A stretch of DNA of 64,000 bases from Chloroflexi bacterium HGW-Chloroflexi-2 (GCA_002840735.1 PHBY01000008.1:62001-126000); one strand, 5' to 3'. Positions 26,632 to 36,717 are shown, counted from the stretch's first letter. Notes: generated by a model not told the origin, from the sequence alone. Numbers and translations: made by a program.

Positions 26632-27564
26632 TTGCCCCAAAAACCACTTCTCATTTTTAACCCAATTGCCAACCATGGAAATGCAGAAAAAATTCTGCCC
26701 GTCATTAAAGAATTATTTGAAAAACACCAATTTGATTATGAATTGATCCTCACAGAGTTTCCTGGACATGCTTTGGACATAGCCAAACAACAGGCTGAGT
26801 TAGGACGTTCCTTGATCATTGCAGCCGGTGGTGATGGGACCATGAACGAAGTCATCAATGGTTTAATGAGAGCCGAAAACCATCATCAGAATCGTCCTGT
26901 TATGGGCGTATTGCCGGTAGGGCGCGGGAATGATTTTGCGTTTGGTATTGATATCACCAAAGATCTGGAAAAAGCGGTTCTGGCGATTGTTACTGGAAAT
27001 ACCAAAAAAATTGATATAGGATTGGTGACCGGAGGGGATTATCCTCAGGGTAGATATTTCGGTAATGGTGTCGGGTTGGGTTTTGATACAGTGGTAGGTT
27101 TTGAAGCTGCTAAAATTAAATGGGCACATGGCGCAGCTTCCTACCTGGTGGGATTAGTTCGCACCATATTTTTATATCATACCGCTCCAACATACGAAAT
27201 CGTTTTGGATAATGAAACAATCACCCAACCTTCCTTACTGGTATCCATTATGAACGGCAAACGCATGGGGGGAACTTTTCATATGGCGCCTAAAAGTGAT
27301 CCAGGCGATGGATTTTTCAACTTATGCATTGCCAGCCAGGTACCGCAGATCAAGATTTTACCTTTAGCCACGAAATTTATCAGCGGTACTCAGGAAGGTC
27401 ACCCTGCCATCCGCATGTTGCAATCAAGGAAGGTTGTTGTGAAAGCAATTACCGGTAATATACCTGCCCATGCAGATGGTGAAACGATATGTTATGCCTG
27501 TTCAGAATTGACGATTGAACTAATTCCGCAAGCGTTGGATGTAATTTCAATGGATGGGGTTTAG
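26632..27564 (+). CDS. Diacylglycerol kinase-family lipid kinase (YegS/DgkB-like)
   Basis: The start is TTG at 26632 (spacing 9 from AAAGGA) or TTG at 26626. The protein has about 310 residues. LIFNPIANHGNAEKILP, IAAGGDGTMNEVINGL and GVLPVGRGNDFAFGI match the catalytic GGDGT loop and substrate motifs of the DAGK catalytic domain. A C-terminal beta-sandwich with HADGETICYA is also present. It should phosphorylate a diacylglycerol or related lipid at the membrane. Seven bases later comes a PlsC-like acyltransferase gene, so the pair suggests a phospholipid-recycling operon. Confidence 0.93.
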   Translation: MPQKPLLIFNPIANHGNAEKILPVIKELFEKHQFDYELILTEFPGHALDIAKQQAELGRSLIIAAGGDGTMNEVINGLMRAENHHQNRPVMGVLPVGRGNDFAFGIDITKDLEKAVLAIVTGNTKKIDIGLVTGGDYPQGRYFGNGVGLGFDTVVGFEAAKIKWAHGAASYLVGLVRTIFLYHTAPTYEIVLDNETITQPSLLVSIMNGKRMGGTFHMAPKSDPGDGFFNLCIASQVPQIKILPLATKFISGTQEGHPAIRMLQSRKVVVKAITGNIPAHADGETICYACSELTIELIPQALDVISMDGV

Positions 27565-27570
27565 TCAGAT

Positions 27571-28248
27571 ATGCGAACTGGATTGAAAATAATGAATTGG
27601 TTCTTGCGATTTGTGTTTCAAATCGTATGCCGGATCAACCCAAAAGATTTCAAAAAAGTCCCGGTTGAAGGCCCTCTTATATTGGTGGGCAACCACATCA
27701 ATTTTCTGGAAGTACCGGTTTTTTTACCGCACATTGATCATCCAAATGTGATAGGGATTGCAAAAAGGGAAACCTGGAAAAATCCCCTGTTTAACTTTCT
27801 CTTCAACCAATGGGGTATTATCCCCATTGACCGTGGCATGGTGGATCGTGAAGCATTCCGTTTGACAGAGGAAGCGCTAAAACAAGGGAAAGTAGTTGCC
27901 ATGTTGCCAGAGGGTACGCGCAGTAAAGATGGAAAATTGTTGCAAGGGAAACCAGGTGTTGTTGCGATAGCGGCTCGTACCAACACCCCATTATTGCCGA
28001 TTGGTTTTTACGGGTATGAAAATTTCTGGCAGAATTTCAAGCATTTCAAGAAAACAGATTTTATTATCGTGGTGGGAAAGCCATTTAAACTGAATTTGAA
28101 CGGTAACGCATTGTCTCGCGATGTGCGCCAGGAAGTTGTGGATGAGATTATGTACAAAGTTGCTGAACTGTTACCGGAAAAGTATCGCGGATATTATCAA
28201 TACGATAATGAAATCATTTACAAGTATCTGGAAACAATTGATTCATAA
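27571..28248 (+). CDS. 1-acyl-glycerol-3-phosphate acyltransferase (PlsC-like)
   Basis: The 225-residue protein has the acyltransferase blocks LVGNHINFLEVPVF, AKRETWKNPLFNFLFNQWGI with IPIDRG, and MLPEGTRSKDG with PLLPIGFYG. The catalytic H-x4-D motif reads H-INFL-E here, an Asp-to-Glu change that keeps the charge. It should acylate lysophosphatidate to phosphatidate at the membrane surface. It follows the lipid-kinase gene by six bases and is probably translated from the same message. Confidence 0.9.
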   Translation: MRTGLKIMNWFLRFVFQIVCRINPKDFKKVPVEGPLILVGNHINFLEVPVFLPHIDHPNVIGIAKRETWKNPLFNFLFNQWGIIPIDRGMVDREAFRLTEEALKQGKVVAMLPEGTRSKDGKLLQGKPGVVAIAARTNTPLLPIGFYGYENFWQNFKHFKKTDFIIVVGKPFKLNLNGNALSRDVRQEVVDEIMYKVAELLPEKYRGYYQYDNEIIYKYLETIDS

Positions 28249-28310
28249 TCATTTACCGGCTTGATTCCACTGCAAAATAAATCTATGTTTGGTTCTTTTT
28301 GGAGATAAAA

Positions 28311-29504
28311 ATGTCTGAACCAGTATCCAATCATCCTCAAGTCAATAAATGGTTATCCCATATCCGTGCTCTGGCAGTGGATATTGGACCAAGAGGGTCT
28401 ACCACTCCGGAAGAGCGTCAGGCGGCAGAATATGTGAAAGATCAATTCAAGCAAATCGGTCTGACACCTGTCTGGCAGGATTTCCGGAGTGCAAGGTCGA
28501 TATTTTTACCTCACATCATCGGCAGTTTCTTTATGATTTTTGCGTTTATTTTATATCCTCTGGGTGGGAAGGTAACAGCAGCGATTGCAGCCATCATCAG
28601 CATTTTAGTGATCGTGAGTGAGTTACAAGAGTTGGGTTTTCAAAACAATCTCATCCGCATGATGGTTCCCAAAGGGAGTAGCCAGAATGTGCATGCTGTT
28701 ATCCCCCCTACGAGTGAACATAAGCAGGATATCATTCTGGTTGGTCATCTGGACACGCAACGCACACCCCTATTCTTCCGAACACCGAAATATGTGAAAA
28801 TCTACGATAAATTCACAACCATAATCTTCGTAACCTATCTCTTACAAACCATTCTTTACAGCCTTTCAGTTTTTCTGCCCTGGTCCTGGGTCTGGTATGC
28901 ATCCATTCCGACCGCCATGTGCGCGGTTTTGATGATTTCCTTCTTCATTGAGGCAGAATTCTCTCCATTTACTTCTGGGGCGAATGACAATGCCAGTGCA
29001 GCCGGGATGGTTTTGACAATGGCAGAAGAACTAAAGAAGAATCCATTAAAACACACCCGTGTCTTTGCAGTATGCACAGGTTGTGAAGAAACGCAACATT
29101 ATGGCATGATCGCCTGGTACCAGCAGAATTTGAATATGCTTAAGAACCCAAAAGCGATTGTGTTCGAATTATCAGGTGTGGCCGGTCCTGGATATTTAAC
29201 CCAGGAAGGCATCATCGTTCCTTTTAAAGCAGATCAAAATTTAATCAAAATGGTTGAAACCATCAACAGCGAACATCCTGAGTGGGGTGCTTACCCGGTT
29301 AAAATAAGCGCTGGCAATAGTGAAATGGCAGATGCCCTACGAAATAAAATTCCAGCGATCAGTTTATTCGGTCTGAAGAAGGATGGTGAGGCACCTTACT
29401 GGCATCAAATGGAAGACACCTACGATAAAATGAATCCACAGGTGATGGAAGATGTCTGGTCACTTACAATGGCTATGCTTCAAAAAATCGATCAAAACCC
29501 GTAG
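28311..29504 (+). CDS. Peptidase family M28-like protein with internal membrane segments
   Basis: The ATG at 28311 follows GGAG at the right distance; the TTG at 28299 is rejected. The 397-residue product has the M28 zinc-ligand pattern: ILVGHLDTQR, GANDNASAAGM, CTGCEETQHYG and a late YWHQMEDTYD. Between the N-terminal part and the metal domain are two to four hydrophobic segments (around 65-105 and 175-215). These are unusual for soluble aminopeptidases and suggest membrane attachment. It converges on the DegV gene with only six bases between stops. Confidence 0.88.
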   Translation: MSEPVSNHPQVNKWLSHIRALAVDIGPRGSTTPEERQAAEYVKDQFKQIGLTPVWQDFRSARSIFLPHIIGSFFMIFAFILYPLGGKVTAAIAAIISILVIVSELQELGFQNNLIRMMVPKGSSQNVHAVIPPTSEHKQDIILVGHLDTQRTPLFFRTPKYVKIYDKFTTIIFVTYLLQTILYSLSVFLPWSWVWYASIPTAMCAVLMISFFIEAEFSPFTSGANDNASAAGMVLTMAEELKKNPLKHTRVFAVCTGCEETQHYGMIAWYQQNLNMLKNPKAIVFELSGVAGPGYLTQEGIIVPFKADQNLIKMVETINSEHPEWGAYPVKISAGNSEMADALRNKIPAISLFGLKKDGEAPYWHQMEDTYDKMNPQVMEDVWSLTMAMLQKIDQNP

Positions 29505-29510
29505 GTAAGA

Positions 29511-30359
29511 CTAATCTTCGTAATATCCGCATAATGCCAATGCGCCTGGACCTGTGTTAATTCCCAATACCGGTCCTGTCATATTTATGATCAGTTCCAC
29601 CGGGTTATAGTCAGATTGGATTTTGGCCGCCAATTCTTCAGCTTTTTCCAAAGTATTCCCGTGCAATACGGCGATGTGTAATATTTTATGGATATCCAGT
29701 TTTTCGAAGAATTTTTTGTACATATTCTCCACCAATGATTTATGTGTACGTGCCAGGCTAACCGGCTCTACCAATCCGGTTTCATGATTAATAGAAATCA
29801 ATGGTTTTACATGCAATAATCCACCTGCCCATTTTACGGCACCACCAATCCTTCCGCCTTTTTGCAGATATTCAAGTGTATCCATGGCTACAAATTGCAC
29901 CAGACGTTTGCGAACCTGATCAATTTTTTCAAGAATGGTTTTTACATCAGCACCCATATCCCGTGCACGCGCCGCTGCTAGCACCTGCCAACCCAATGTC
30001 ATCGTGGGTCCTTTTGAGTCGACCACGGAAACTGGAAAATTGACCAATTTTGCGGCTTCCTTCGCCATATGAAATGTGCCACTCATCGCACTGCTGACAG
30101 TGAGGACGATCAACTCACTGAATCCGAGCTGGTTCTGTGTTTCGTATACAGATTTGAAATCAATGATGCTTGCCTGGGACGTGGTAGGTCTGGTTTCATC
30201 TGTTTCCAATCGCTGATAGAATTCCAGAGAACTCATCTCTACGCGATCTTTGTATTGGTGGTCGTCCCAAATGATGTATTGTGGTACGATCGTGATTCCG
30301 TATTGTTCAATTAATTCTTCTGGAATGTCACAGGTGCTGTCAGCAATGATACCAATCAT
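29511..30359 (-). CDS. DegV family fatty-acid-binding protein
   Basis: The ATG at 30359 is preferred, with GTGGAGG upstream; 282 residues is the usual DegV length. Characteristic segments are IIADSTCDIPEEL at the N terminus, RPTTSQAS, VVDSKGPTMTLGWQVL and the C-terminal GPVLGINTGPGALALCGYY. DegV/FakB proteins bind a fatty acid and present it to FakA kinase for phospholipid synthesis. A fakA gene is not visible here, although lipid genes lie on the opposite side. It is apparently monocistronic. Confidence 0.94.
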   Translation of the reverse strand: MIGIIADSTCDIPEELIEQYGITIVPQYIIWDDHQYKDRVEMSSLEFYQRLETDETRPTTSQASIIDFKSVYETQNQLGFSELIVLTVSSAMSGTFHMAKEAAKLVNFPVSVVDSKGPTMTLGWQVLAAARARDMGADVKTILEKIDQVRKRLVQFVAMDTLEYLQKGGRIGGAVKWAGGLLHVKPLISINHETGLVEPVSLARTHKSLVENMYKKFFEKLDIHKILHIAVLHGNTLEKAEELAAKIQSDYNPVELIINMTGPVLGINTGPGALALCGYYED

Positions 30360-30470
30360 GTTTTCCTCCACTACCTCTAATCAAAGCATAATTAATAAGA
30401 ATAAGTTTACTCAATCAGTAAAAAAACGTCAAATGAATTCGCTCAATTTTGTTTCTTGAACAGATCAGGT

Positions 30471-30977
30471 TCATAGGAGATTTTTTTGATAAATATCCAG
30501 ATCATTTTGTGAGAAACAACAGAAAATCACTTTTTCAATCGATGAGGATTTTGCCAAAAAATTCTGAACGCTGGTAACAGCGATTTTTGTGGCTTGAACA
30601 ACCGGGAATCCATAAACGCCGGTGCTGATGGCTGGAAACGCTATGCTGGAAAAAAGATTGTCTGCTGCGATCCTTAATGAATTATGGTAACAGGCGGCCA
30701 ACAAATCAGCTTCTCCCTGGTTGCCTCCTTGCCAGATGGGACCAACTGTGTGAATAACAAATCTGGCAGGCAGGTTATATCCCCGGGTAATCTTCGCTTC
30801 ACCGGTTTTACAGCCATTTAATTTTCGACATTCCTTCAATAATTTTGGACCAGCTGCCCGGTGGATAGCGCCATCCACCCCACCACCACCCAATAAGGAT
30901 GAGTTGGCAGCATTGACGATTGCATCCACCTTTAATGTGGTGATATCGGCTAGAATAGCTTGAACATTTGCTATCAT
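30471..30977 (-). CDS. Macro domain protein, O-acetyl-ADP-ribose deacetylase type
   Basis: The 168-residue protein is a single macro domain: [54 protein letters not shown] and [14 protein letters not shown]. These match the ADP-ribose pocket of the YmdB/MacroD class, including the catalytic Asn-Asn and GGGGVD loop. It should hydrolyse O-acetyl-ADP-ribose or remove mono-ADP-ribose. It lies nine bases after the DinB-like gene on the same strand. The ADP-ribosylglycohydrolase at 57766 could act on related substrates. Confidence 0.94.
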   Translation of the reverse strand: MIANVQAILADITTLKVDAIVNAANSSLLGGGGVDGAIHRAAGPKLLKECRKLNGCKTGEAKITRGYNLPARFVIHTVGPIWQGGNQGEADLLAACYHNSLRIAADNLFSSIAFPAISTGVYGFPVVQATKIAVTSVQNFLAKSSSIEKVIFCCFSQNDLDIYQKNLL

Positions 30978-30986
30978 CAAACAGGG

Positions 30987-31496
30987 TTAAAATTCGGGTG
31001 TATAGGGTGCTTTTTTGTCGATAGCTCCCACAAATTGGGGAAGCTCTGTGTGACCTAATTGTTGGCGGATTGCCATATTTTCACCCAGATGGTACCAGTA
31101 ATGATAAATTGTCCGTAATAAGAGATTTCCAAATGTGTACTGTATTTCCTTACCCCGACTGATGATGCGAGACACTAATGAATCATTGGTGAGCGTGTCC
31201 AACCAGGGATCGGCAGTTTCGGTGATGGTTTTCCAGGCAGTAAGCACCTCCTGCAAAGGAGGCGTGCTGCCTGGAGCTCCATAGGCGAAAGCATCATCAA
31301 TTTCAGGAAAGAGAATTTGCCCCATTCCATATTTTAAGAAGTATCTCTGTTCCTGCCAGGCGAGATGCCCAACATTCCAGCTCATGCAATTCATGGGCAG
31401 GATACGAATGATGGCATCTTCCTGATTGATGTTTTTTATTCCTCGATTAAATTCACTGCGTGTAAAACGCAACTGGGTAACCAATGGATGTGGCAT
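30987..31496 (-). CDS. DinB superfamily protein
   Basis: This 169-residue four-helix protein has the spaced histidines of the DinB/YfiT fold: NVGHLAWQEQRYF, then IYHYWYHLGENMAIRQQLGH. The histidines in these segments would form the metal site. DinB-fold proteins are metal-dependent thiol transferases or of unknown function. It is co-oriented with the macro-domain gene. The specific reaction cannot be read from sequence. Confidence 0.86.
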   Translation of the reverse strand: MPHPLVTQLRFTRSEFNRGIKNINQEDAIIRILPMNCMSWNVGHLAWQEQRYFLKYGMGQILFPEIDDAFAYGAPGSTPPLQEVLTAWKTITETADPWLDTLTNDSLVSRIISRGKEIQYTFGNLLLRTIYHYWYHLGENMAIRQQLGHTELPQFVGAIDKKAPYTPEF

Positions 31497-31589
31497 TCAG
31501 ACCTCGCAAAATCAGACAAAGAAACCTTCATTCTCTGTATGGTTTCAAAAAATTCGATAATTCTATTATACCGAGAACTAAATCAAGGT

Positions 31590-32159
31590 TTATTCAGCCG
31601 TACCATAAGCAATTTTTATCCAATTAAGCAGTTCTTCGTTTATTTCATGAGTAGCGGATAACCACACTTTGTACTGGCACATTCCACCCGGTTCTAGTTC
31701 CACCAGCCGATCTGTTGCTGGCACACCCTTCATGTTCAGGCCAATCTCTAATCTGCCTTTCGTGCCTGGACCCACCATCGCAAATTGTTTTTTCCTGCGT
31801 AAACTCAGGTAAGTTTTCTTGGGTGAGATTTCGAAATCTCCCAATTGGGAAAAAGCTTGCATGACAGCATCATGCAGCGGACGTAAAGGCTCTCGGGAAC
31901 CGGAATAAATTTCATCAACTTTTATGGTAATGGCATCCGATGATTCTGCAGGTGGTTCCTGGGCTTTCTTAAATACATGTGCCAAAGTATTTGCATCTCC
32001 AAATCCCAAATTGAATTCGTTTTTCACATAGTCACGAATTTCTCCATGTTTTTCAAACCCACTGCTCTTGATCATAGCAAACAAATCATCCAGCGATTTA
32101 TTTGTTTTATTCTGGATATTCGATAATTGCGTTTCAAATGCTTTGTCAACACTGTTCAT
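31590..32159 (-). CDS. DUF4287/DUF5655 domain protein
   Basis: The start is the ATG at 32159, with GGAG about 9 bases upstream, giving 189 residues. The first 65 residues (NKTNKSLDDLFAMIKSSGF, EIRDYVKNEFNLGFGDANTL) match DUF4287. The rest (SREPLRPLHDAVMQAF, YLSLRRKKQFAMVGPGTKGR) matches DUF5655. These two domains commonly occur together; their function is unknown, although DUF5655 may bind nucleic acid. It appears monocistronic between the DinB gene and the antiporter gene. Confidence 0.85.
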   Translation of the reverse strand: MNSVDKAFETQLSNIQNKTNKSLDDLFAMIKSSGFEKHGEIRDYVKNEFNLGFGDANTLAHVFKKAQEPPAESSDAITIKVDEIYSGSREPLRPLHDAVMQAFSQLGDFEISPKKTYLSLRRKKQFAMVGPGTKGRLEIGLNMKGVPATDRLVELEPGGMCQYKVWLSATHEINEELLNWIKIAYGTAE

Positions 32160-32269
32160 TTTAGATCTCCACATTCAATATCTTAATGAATAGAATCTAT
32201 AAACATCTGAACAAATTTTCAATTGGATGTACAAGTTTGATGATTGATAGAAAACCTATCCAGAATTTA

Positions 32270-34177
32270 TTAATTTAAGTTTTGTAATTCTGTTTGTGGA
32301 AGGGTTTCTTCCACATTTTTGCTCCAGCGCTCCATGTGATGTTGAAACAAATCCATAACTTTATAGGTGAACGTGTTATTTACAAGAATGGATACCTGAT
32401 CATCCAATTCCAACCGTGTGCTGCCATGCGGGATCAAAATTTCATTATCACGTTTGATCGATAGAATCAAAGAATCACCAGGAAGGATGACATCACGGAT
32501 TTTCTGTCCCGCCAGCGCAGAATTGCGAACAGTCAATTCCAGTAAATCTCTTTGATCGGACGTTGAACTTAGTAAACTGAACATGCTTGGATTGCGTGCC
32601 ATGAGCGTGATCAAAGTCGATCGATACAGGGCTGGTGAAAATACCTGAACACCTAAACGTTTGAATTCTTCCAGTTTCCTGGGTTCATTTACCAGAGCAA
32701 TAATATGTTGAATCTCTGCGTTCTGTGCTTTTTCACCGATGTTTAAATTGTCCGCATCATCTCCACTCAGGATTAATAGGGTGTCAATTTCATCTCCTGA
32801 GGACCTAAGATTTTCTATAGGGAATACTTCAAAGCCTTCATCAGTGATGCTTTTTTCTTCCTCGATATTTGTTGGAATGATTTTTACCACATCACCATGC
32901 GCTTTTAATTGTTGAGCCACATTTCTGGTTAAATTGTTATCCCATCCATAAATCAGGCGCAAAAGGAGACCAGATTCTTTTGCTGTTTTTGGTTGAATCA
33001 GATTGAAAGTTAAGGGCATCAAGATCACTGTAATGATCGCAAAAACAATGATTGCTGCGCTGGTGGCTGGTGAGAGCAATCCTAGCTGTTCACCAACTAC
33101 GGCAATAGCAACCTCGATGGAAAGATGGGTATTGAGTAAAAATCCTGCAGCAATCGAGGAACGCCACCCTATTCTCGATTTCAATAAGAGCGCAGGCAAC
33201 AATTTCACCAGGATAGAAATCACCAATATTGCTGGCAGGAAAATCAAATTTTGAGGATTCGCAATCAGGGCATCGATATTTAAATTAGCACCTGTGACGA
33301 TGAAGAAAATAGGGACAAATAAGCCGAAACCGAAAGCTTCCAATTTGTGTACCAGGCTATCATCCTGTGGAGACTTAAAAAGACTCACCAACATACCCGC
33401 CAGGAAAGCACCCAGAATCAGTTCAACCCCCAGCGATTCAGCCAGCACCACAAAGATCAATAATATGACGATAGCTCCCCGCACTTTAATCTGAACAGTT
33501 GCCTGGGAAAGCTCGTCAAATAATTTGACCACCCGTGGCAACCGAAAGAACTGTAAACCAATCCGGGCAATGACAATAAACAGAATCAAAATGAGTAGAA
33601 ACGACAAAATTTGAATATTCAGGCCGTGTTGCGTGAAGAGGATGTAAACCGTTAACAAAATCACAGTAAACAGATCGTCCACGGTAGATCCTAAAAAGAT
33701 TGCCTGACCACTATTGGTGTGCAATATTCCCCGATTTTTCAGTACAGGCAGTACCACACCCAACGAGGTTGCTCCAAATATGAGGGTTAACAAAATGATG
33801 TTGGCTGGCATTCCCCATTGAGTTAACAGATAGCTTCCACCAGTGCCTAGCAGCAATGTAACAGCGTAAATAATCAATATTAAAGCAGGGAGTGATAATT
33901 TTTGTTTTTGGTTTTTATCCTTCCCGTTTTTGAAAAATGCGGGAATATCAATTTCAAGACCTGCCAGAAACATCAGGAAAGCCAGACCAATGTTGGAAAA
34001 TAATGTCAAAGTATTAGATTCGGCTGGGTCTAATAAACCAAGTTGGGCAAAAATAAGACCTGCAATGATTTCCCCAACAACGACTGGTAAAGCTTTGAAT
34101 CGGTTGATTAATAACGGAACAAAAAAAGCCAGTGCTAAAACGACTAAAAGCGATGAAAATTCATTTGAGTGAGACAT
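32270..34177 (-). CDS. CPA2-family cation:proton antiporter with RCK-type domains (Kef/KefB-like)
   Basis: The 635-residue protein begins with about 12 helices of a Na+/H+ exchanger domain (residues 1-395), including FLMFLAGLEIDIPAF and SLGVVLPVLKNRG. A degenerate TrkA-N-like domain follows (about 400-530, TLLILSGDDADNLN), then a TrkA-C domain (LAGQKIRDVILPGDSLILSI). It should exchange K+ or Na+ for protons across the membrane, gated by ligand binding to the cytoplasmic domains. The normal dinucleotide-binding G-x-G-x-x-G is not clear in the TrkA-N part, so the ligand is uncertain. Confidence 0.92.
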   Translation of the reverse strand: MSHSNEFSSLLVVLALAFFVPLLINRFKALPVVVGEIIAGLIFAQLGLLDPAESNTLTLFSNIGLAFLMFLAGLEIDIPAFFKNGKDKNQKQKLSLPALILIIYAVTLLLGTGGSYLLTQWGMPANIILLTLIFGATSLGVVLPVLKNRGILHTNSGQAIFLGSTVDDLFTVILLTVYILFTQHGLNIQILSFLLILILFIVIARIGLQFFRLPRVVKLFDELSQATVQIKVRGAIVILLIFVVLAESLGVELILGAFLAGMLVSLFKSPQDDSLVHKLEAFGFGLFVPIFFIVTGANLNIDALIANPQNLIFLPAILVISILVKLLPALLLKSRIGWRSSIAAGFLLNTHLSIEVAIAVVGEQLGLLSPATSAAIIVFAIITVILMPLTFNLIQPKTAKESGLLLRLIYGWDNNLTRNVAQQLKAHGDVVKIIPTNIEEEKSITDEGFEVFPIENLRSSGDEIDTLLILSGDDADNLNIGEKAQNAEIQHIIALVNEPRKLEEFKRLGVQVFSPALYRSTLITLMARNPSMFSLLSSTSDQRDLLELTVRNSALAGQKIRDVILPGDSLILSIKRDNEILIPHGSTRLELDDQVSILVNNTFTYKVMDLFQHHMERWSKNVEETLPQTELQNLN

Positions 34178-34202
34178 GCGCTTGATTATAACAAATAGGA
34201 TT

Positions 34203-35168
34203 CTACTTTTCCTGCAACTCTTTTCGGATCCGCCGATAAAGGATGATTGGTTGATCTGCCGGGATCAGTTTCTCGCTCATTTTCAAATCCGACTTAATCG
34301 GGATTTGCTTTTCTACCACCCGTTTATCCTGATGGAGGATGATAATGCTGAAGATGCTGGTTATCCAGGAAACAAAGTGACCAAAAATTGGAACTTTGAC
34401 GAAACATTGATAATACCGTGTATACATCATTGTGTTTTCCTCATCAATGGGGGTGAAATAAACAGTAATGCGCATATCCTCCGAAATGTGATTTTGCCAT
34501 AAATGTGGAAACCGAAAGTGTAAAAAAGGAGGCCTGCTGGGTTCGGGCAATTCACTGGCGCGTTTGGCGGGCAATCCATCATCAACCCGGTTATTGACCC
34601 ATATTTGCAGCTCGTCTCCCTCCATTTTCACGATAGGTCCATCGGCAACGGTTCTATTGCCACGCCAAATCGTGGTTCGATGTGGAAATGGGAGATGAAA
34701 AACATCCAATTGGTTTTCGATCGCCCGTGAATAATGTACACTCCAGCGTTCTTTATAGTCTGCATGGTAATATCCGTTTTCAAGCTCCTCGAAGACAGGC
34801 AAATCTGGATAGGAAGTTTGCTCATCGCCCCACCAGATAAAGATATATCCATACCTTTCAATACTTTGATAAGTTTTCGCATGCAGTATTTTGGGCGGTG
34901 TTGTGTATTTCCCGTTGGCAGGGATGTATTGGCATGCGCCAGAGGAATCAAACTCAAACCCATGGAACGGACACATAATGTGATCATGAAGAATCTTGCC
35001 CTGATGCAATGCTGCTCCCCGGTGTGGGCGAACATCTCCTTGAACGACAACTTTACCGGAGGAATCTCGCCAGGCAACCATTTTTTCTCCCAGGCGGGTA
35101 AATCCAATTGGCTTGCCAGCTTTCACTTCACGTGATTCGAGAATTACATACCATTGATTTGAAATCAT
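34203..35168 (-). CDS. Rieske non-haem iron oxygenase with an incomplete [2Fe-2S] motif
   Basis: The 321-residue protein has the two-domain layout of a ring-hydroxylating oxygenase alpha subunit. The Rieske motif reads VRPHRGA (Arg47, His49) and then CPFHGFEFD (Cys66, His69). The first cysteine ligand, normally C-P-H-R-G, is therefore arginine, encoded by CGC at 35030-35028. The mononuclear iron site NQLDVFHLPFPH (Asn152, Asp155, His158, His163) is intact. Without the first cysteine a normal Rieske cluster should not form, so electron transfer may be lost or altered. No reductase or ferredoxin gene is adjacent. Confidence 0.9.
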   Translation of the reverse strand: MISNQWYVILESREVKAGKPIGFTRLGEKMVAWRDSSGKVVVQGDVRPHRGAALHQGKILHDHIMCPFHGFEFDSSGACQYIPANGKYTTPPKILHAKTYQSIERYGYIFIWWGDEQTSYPDLPVFEELENGYYHADYKERWSVHYSRAIENQLDVFHLPFPHRTTIWRGNRTVADGPIVKMEGDELQIWVNNRVDDGLPAKRASELPEPSRPPFLHFRFPHLWQNHISEDMRITVYFTPIDEENTMMYTRYYQCFVKVPIFGHFVSWITSIFSIIILHQDKRVVEKQIPIKSDLKMSEKLIPADQPIILYRRIRKELQEK

Positions 35169-35289
35169 TTCCCTCTCCTTTTAACCACAATTGCTCGATA
35201 TTAATTATGGATGAGATATGGTCTGGTAAGTCTTTATGATAAAAAAAGATTAAGCCAGATCAATGATAGAATATTTTTCTATATAAGTT

Positions 35290-36717
35290 CTATACCGGAA
35301 ATTTAATGATTAACTTACTTCCCTGATTTATTTCACTTTCCAGAATAATCGAGCCCCCCATTTTTTCCACCAGAGCTTTTGCAATTGATAATCCCAATCC
35401 AAATCCTGGCAAGATTGTATTGTCTTCCTCTCCCCGGTAGAATCGATCAAAAACATGCTCCAATTTATTTGCAGGGATTCCCTCCCCCTGATCTATGATA
35501 ATAATTTCTATCTGATTATCAATTGTTTTGGTATTGACTTCAATCTTGCCTTTGGAATGTTTGATTGCGTTATCCAGACCAATTAATACAATTTGTTTGA
35601 TCGCATCACGATCACCTGTGATAACAAGGTCCGCTGATATGTCTTGATTGAAAACAATTTTTGTACCAACTTGTTCCATTTGCCGACAGGTTTCTTCAAG
35701 AAGTTCTGTTACCTGTACGGGCTCATTAGTCAGATTTCTACCTGCATCCGCTCGTGCCATTAAAAGGAGTTCATTCACTAATCGAATCAATCGATCACTT
35801 TCATCAACCAAATCATTGAGAATATCAGCCTGAACATCCACAGGAGCAGGTGGATTTTTCCTCAATAATCCCAGGTTCCCTCGCAGGGTGGTTAATGGTG
35901 TTCGTAACTCATGCGAGACATCTGCTACAAAATTACGTTGCATTTCCAAAGCATGTTCCACTTTTTGGAAAGCATCCTGCAGATGAGTGAGCATGGCATT
36001 AAAGGTATTCGCCAGTTGTCCCACTTCATCATTTGGTCCCCGATAATGCACCCTTTGCGAAAAATCTCTTTTCTCGCCAATCTCTCTGGCAGTTTGTGTC
36101 ATTCGTTGAATGGGTTGTAATGTCAGACCAGATAAAAACCATCCTATGCCAAAAGCAATCAGAACAGTCACCAATCCTGCTGTGAAGAGTGTGGTAGCCA
36201 GGGATTGTAATGTGCGATCACGCTCGGTTAAAGGACGGGCTACCTGGACAATATTGCTTGCTTCACCATTGATGAAAACCGTGCGGCTATAAATCAACAT
36301 ACGTTCATCTAAAATGGTATCGATTTCCCACCATTCATTTTGAGTTTGTATTGCTGTTAATCCTTCCAGGCTCAACGGCAATTCATCCCCTTCTCTTCCG
36401 AATGGACTGGATATCAAATCACCATTCATATCCAGTACTCGCACAAGTTCTCTCTCAGAAAAAGCTTGAAATTCTTTCTCTTTGGAAAATTGATCAAAAG
36501 GAATTGGTTGAAAATCCAGGGTATCAGGAGGTGGAAATGGTCGTGTTCCTGTTTTCTGTGTTGCATCAGCAAAACGGTTTGCTGAAATTACCAGATCTTT
36601 TTTGAGGGAATTGATCGTATCCTGAGCCTGAACAGTATATAAAGCGATGCCAAAAATTGACAGTGTTAATGCCAGAATGAAAGTGTAAAGTAAGCTAAAT
36701 CGGGTGCGTATTGACAT
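35290..36717 (-). CDS. Sensor histidine kinase
   Basis: The 475-residue protein has an N-terminal membrane helix (about 10-30), an extracytoplasmic domain, a second helix (about 172-195) and HAMP. HisKA contains FVADVSHELRTPLTTLRG. The HATPase domain has GLDNAIKHSK, DQGEGIP and FGLGLSIAKALVEKMGG. It should phosphorylate the response regulator encoded just upstream; the two genes overlap by one base (TAATG). The signal is unknown. The divergent VTC-DUF4956-CotH cluster is the obvious candidate target. Confidence 0.95.
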   Translation of the reverse strand: MSIRTRFSLLYTFILALTLSIFGIALYTVQAQDTINSLKKDLVISANRFADATQKTGTRPFPPPDTLDFQPIPFDQFSKEKEFQAFSERELVRVLDMNGDLISSPFGREGDELPLSLEGLTAIQTQNEWWEIDTILDERMLIYSRTVFINGEASNIVQVARPLTERDRTLQSLATTLFTAGLVTVLIAFGIGWFLSGLTLQPIQRMTQTAREIGEKRDFSQRVHYRGPNDEVGQLANTFNAMLTHLQDAFQKVEHALEMQRNFVADVSHELRTPLTTLRGNLGLLRKNPPAPVDVQADILNDLVDESDRLIRLVNELLLMARADAGRNLTNEPVQVTELLEETCRQMEQVGTKIVFNQDISADLVITGDRDAIKQIVLIGLDNAIKHSKGKIEVNTKTIDNQIEIIIIDQGEGIPANKLEHVFDRFYRGEEDNTILPGFGLGLSIAKALVEKMGGSIILESEINQGSKLIIKFPV

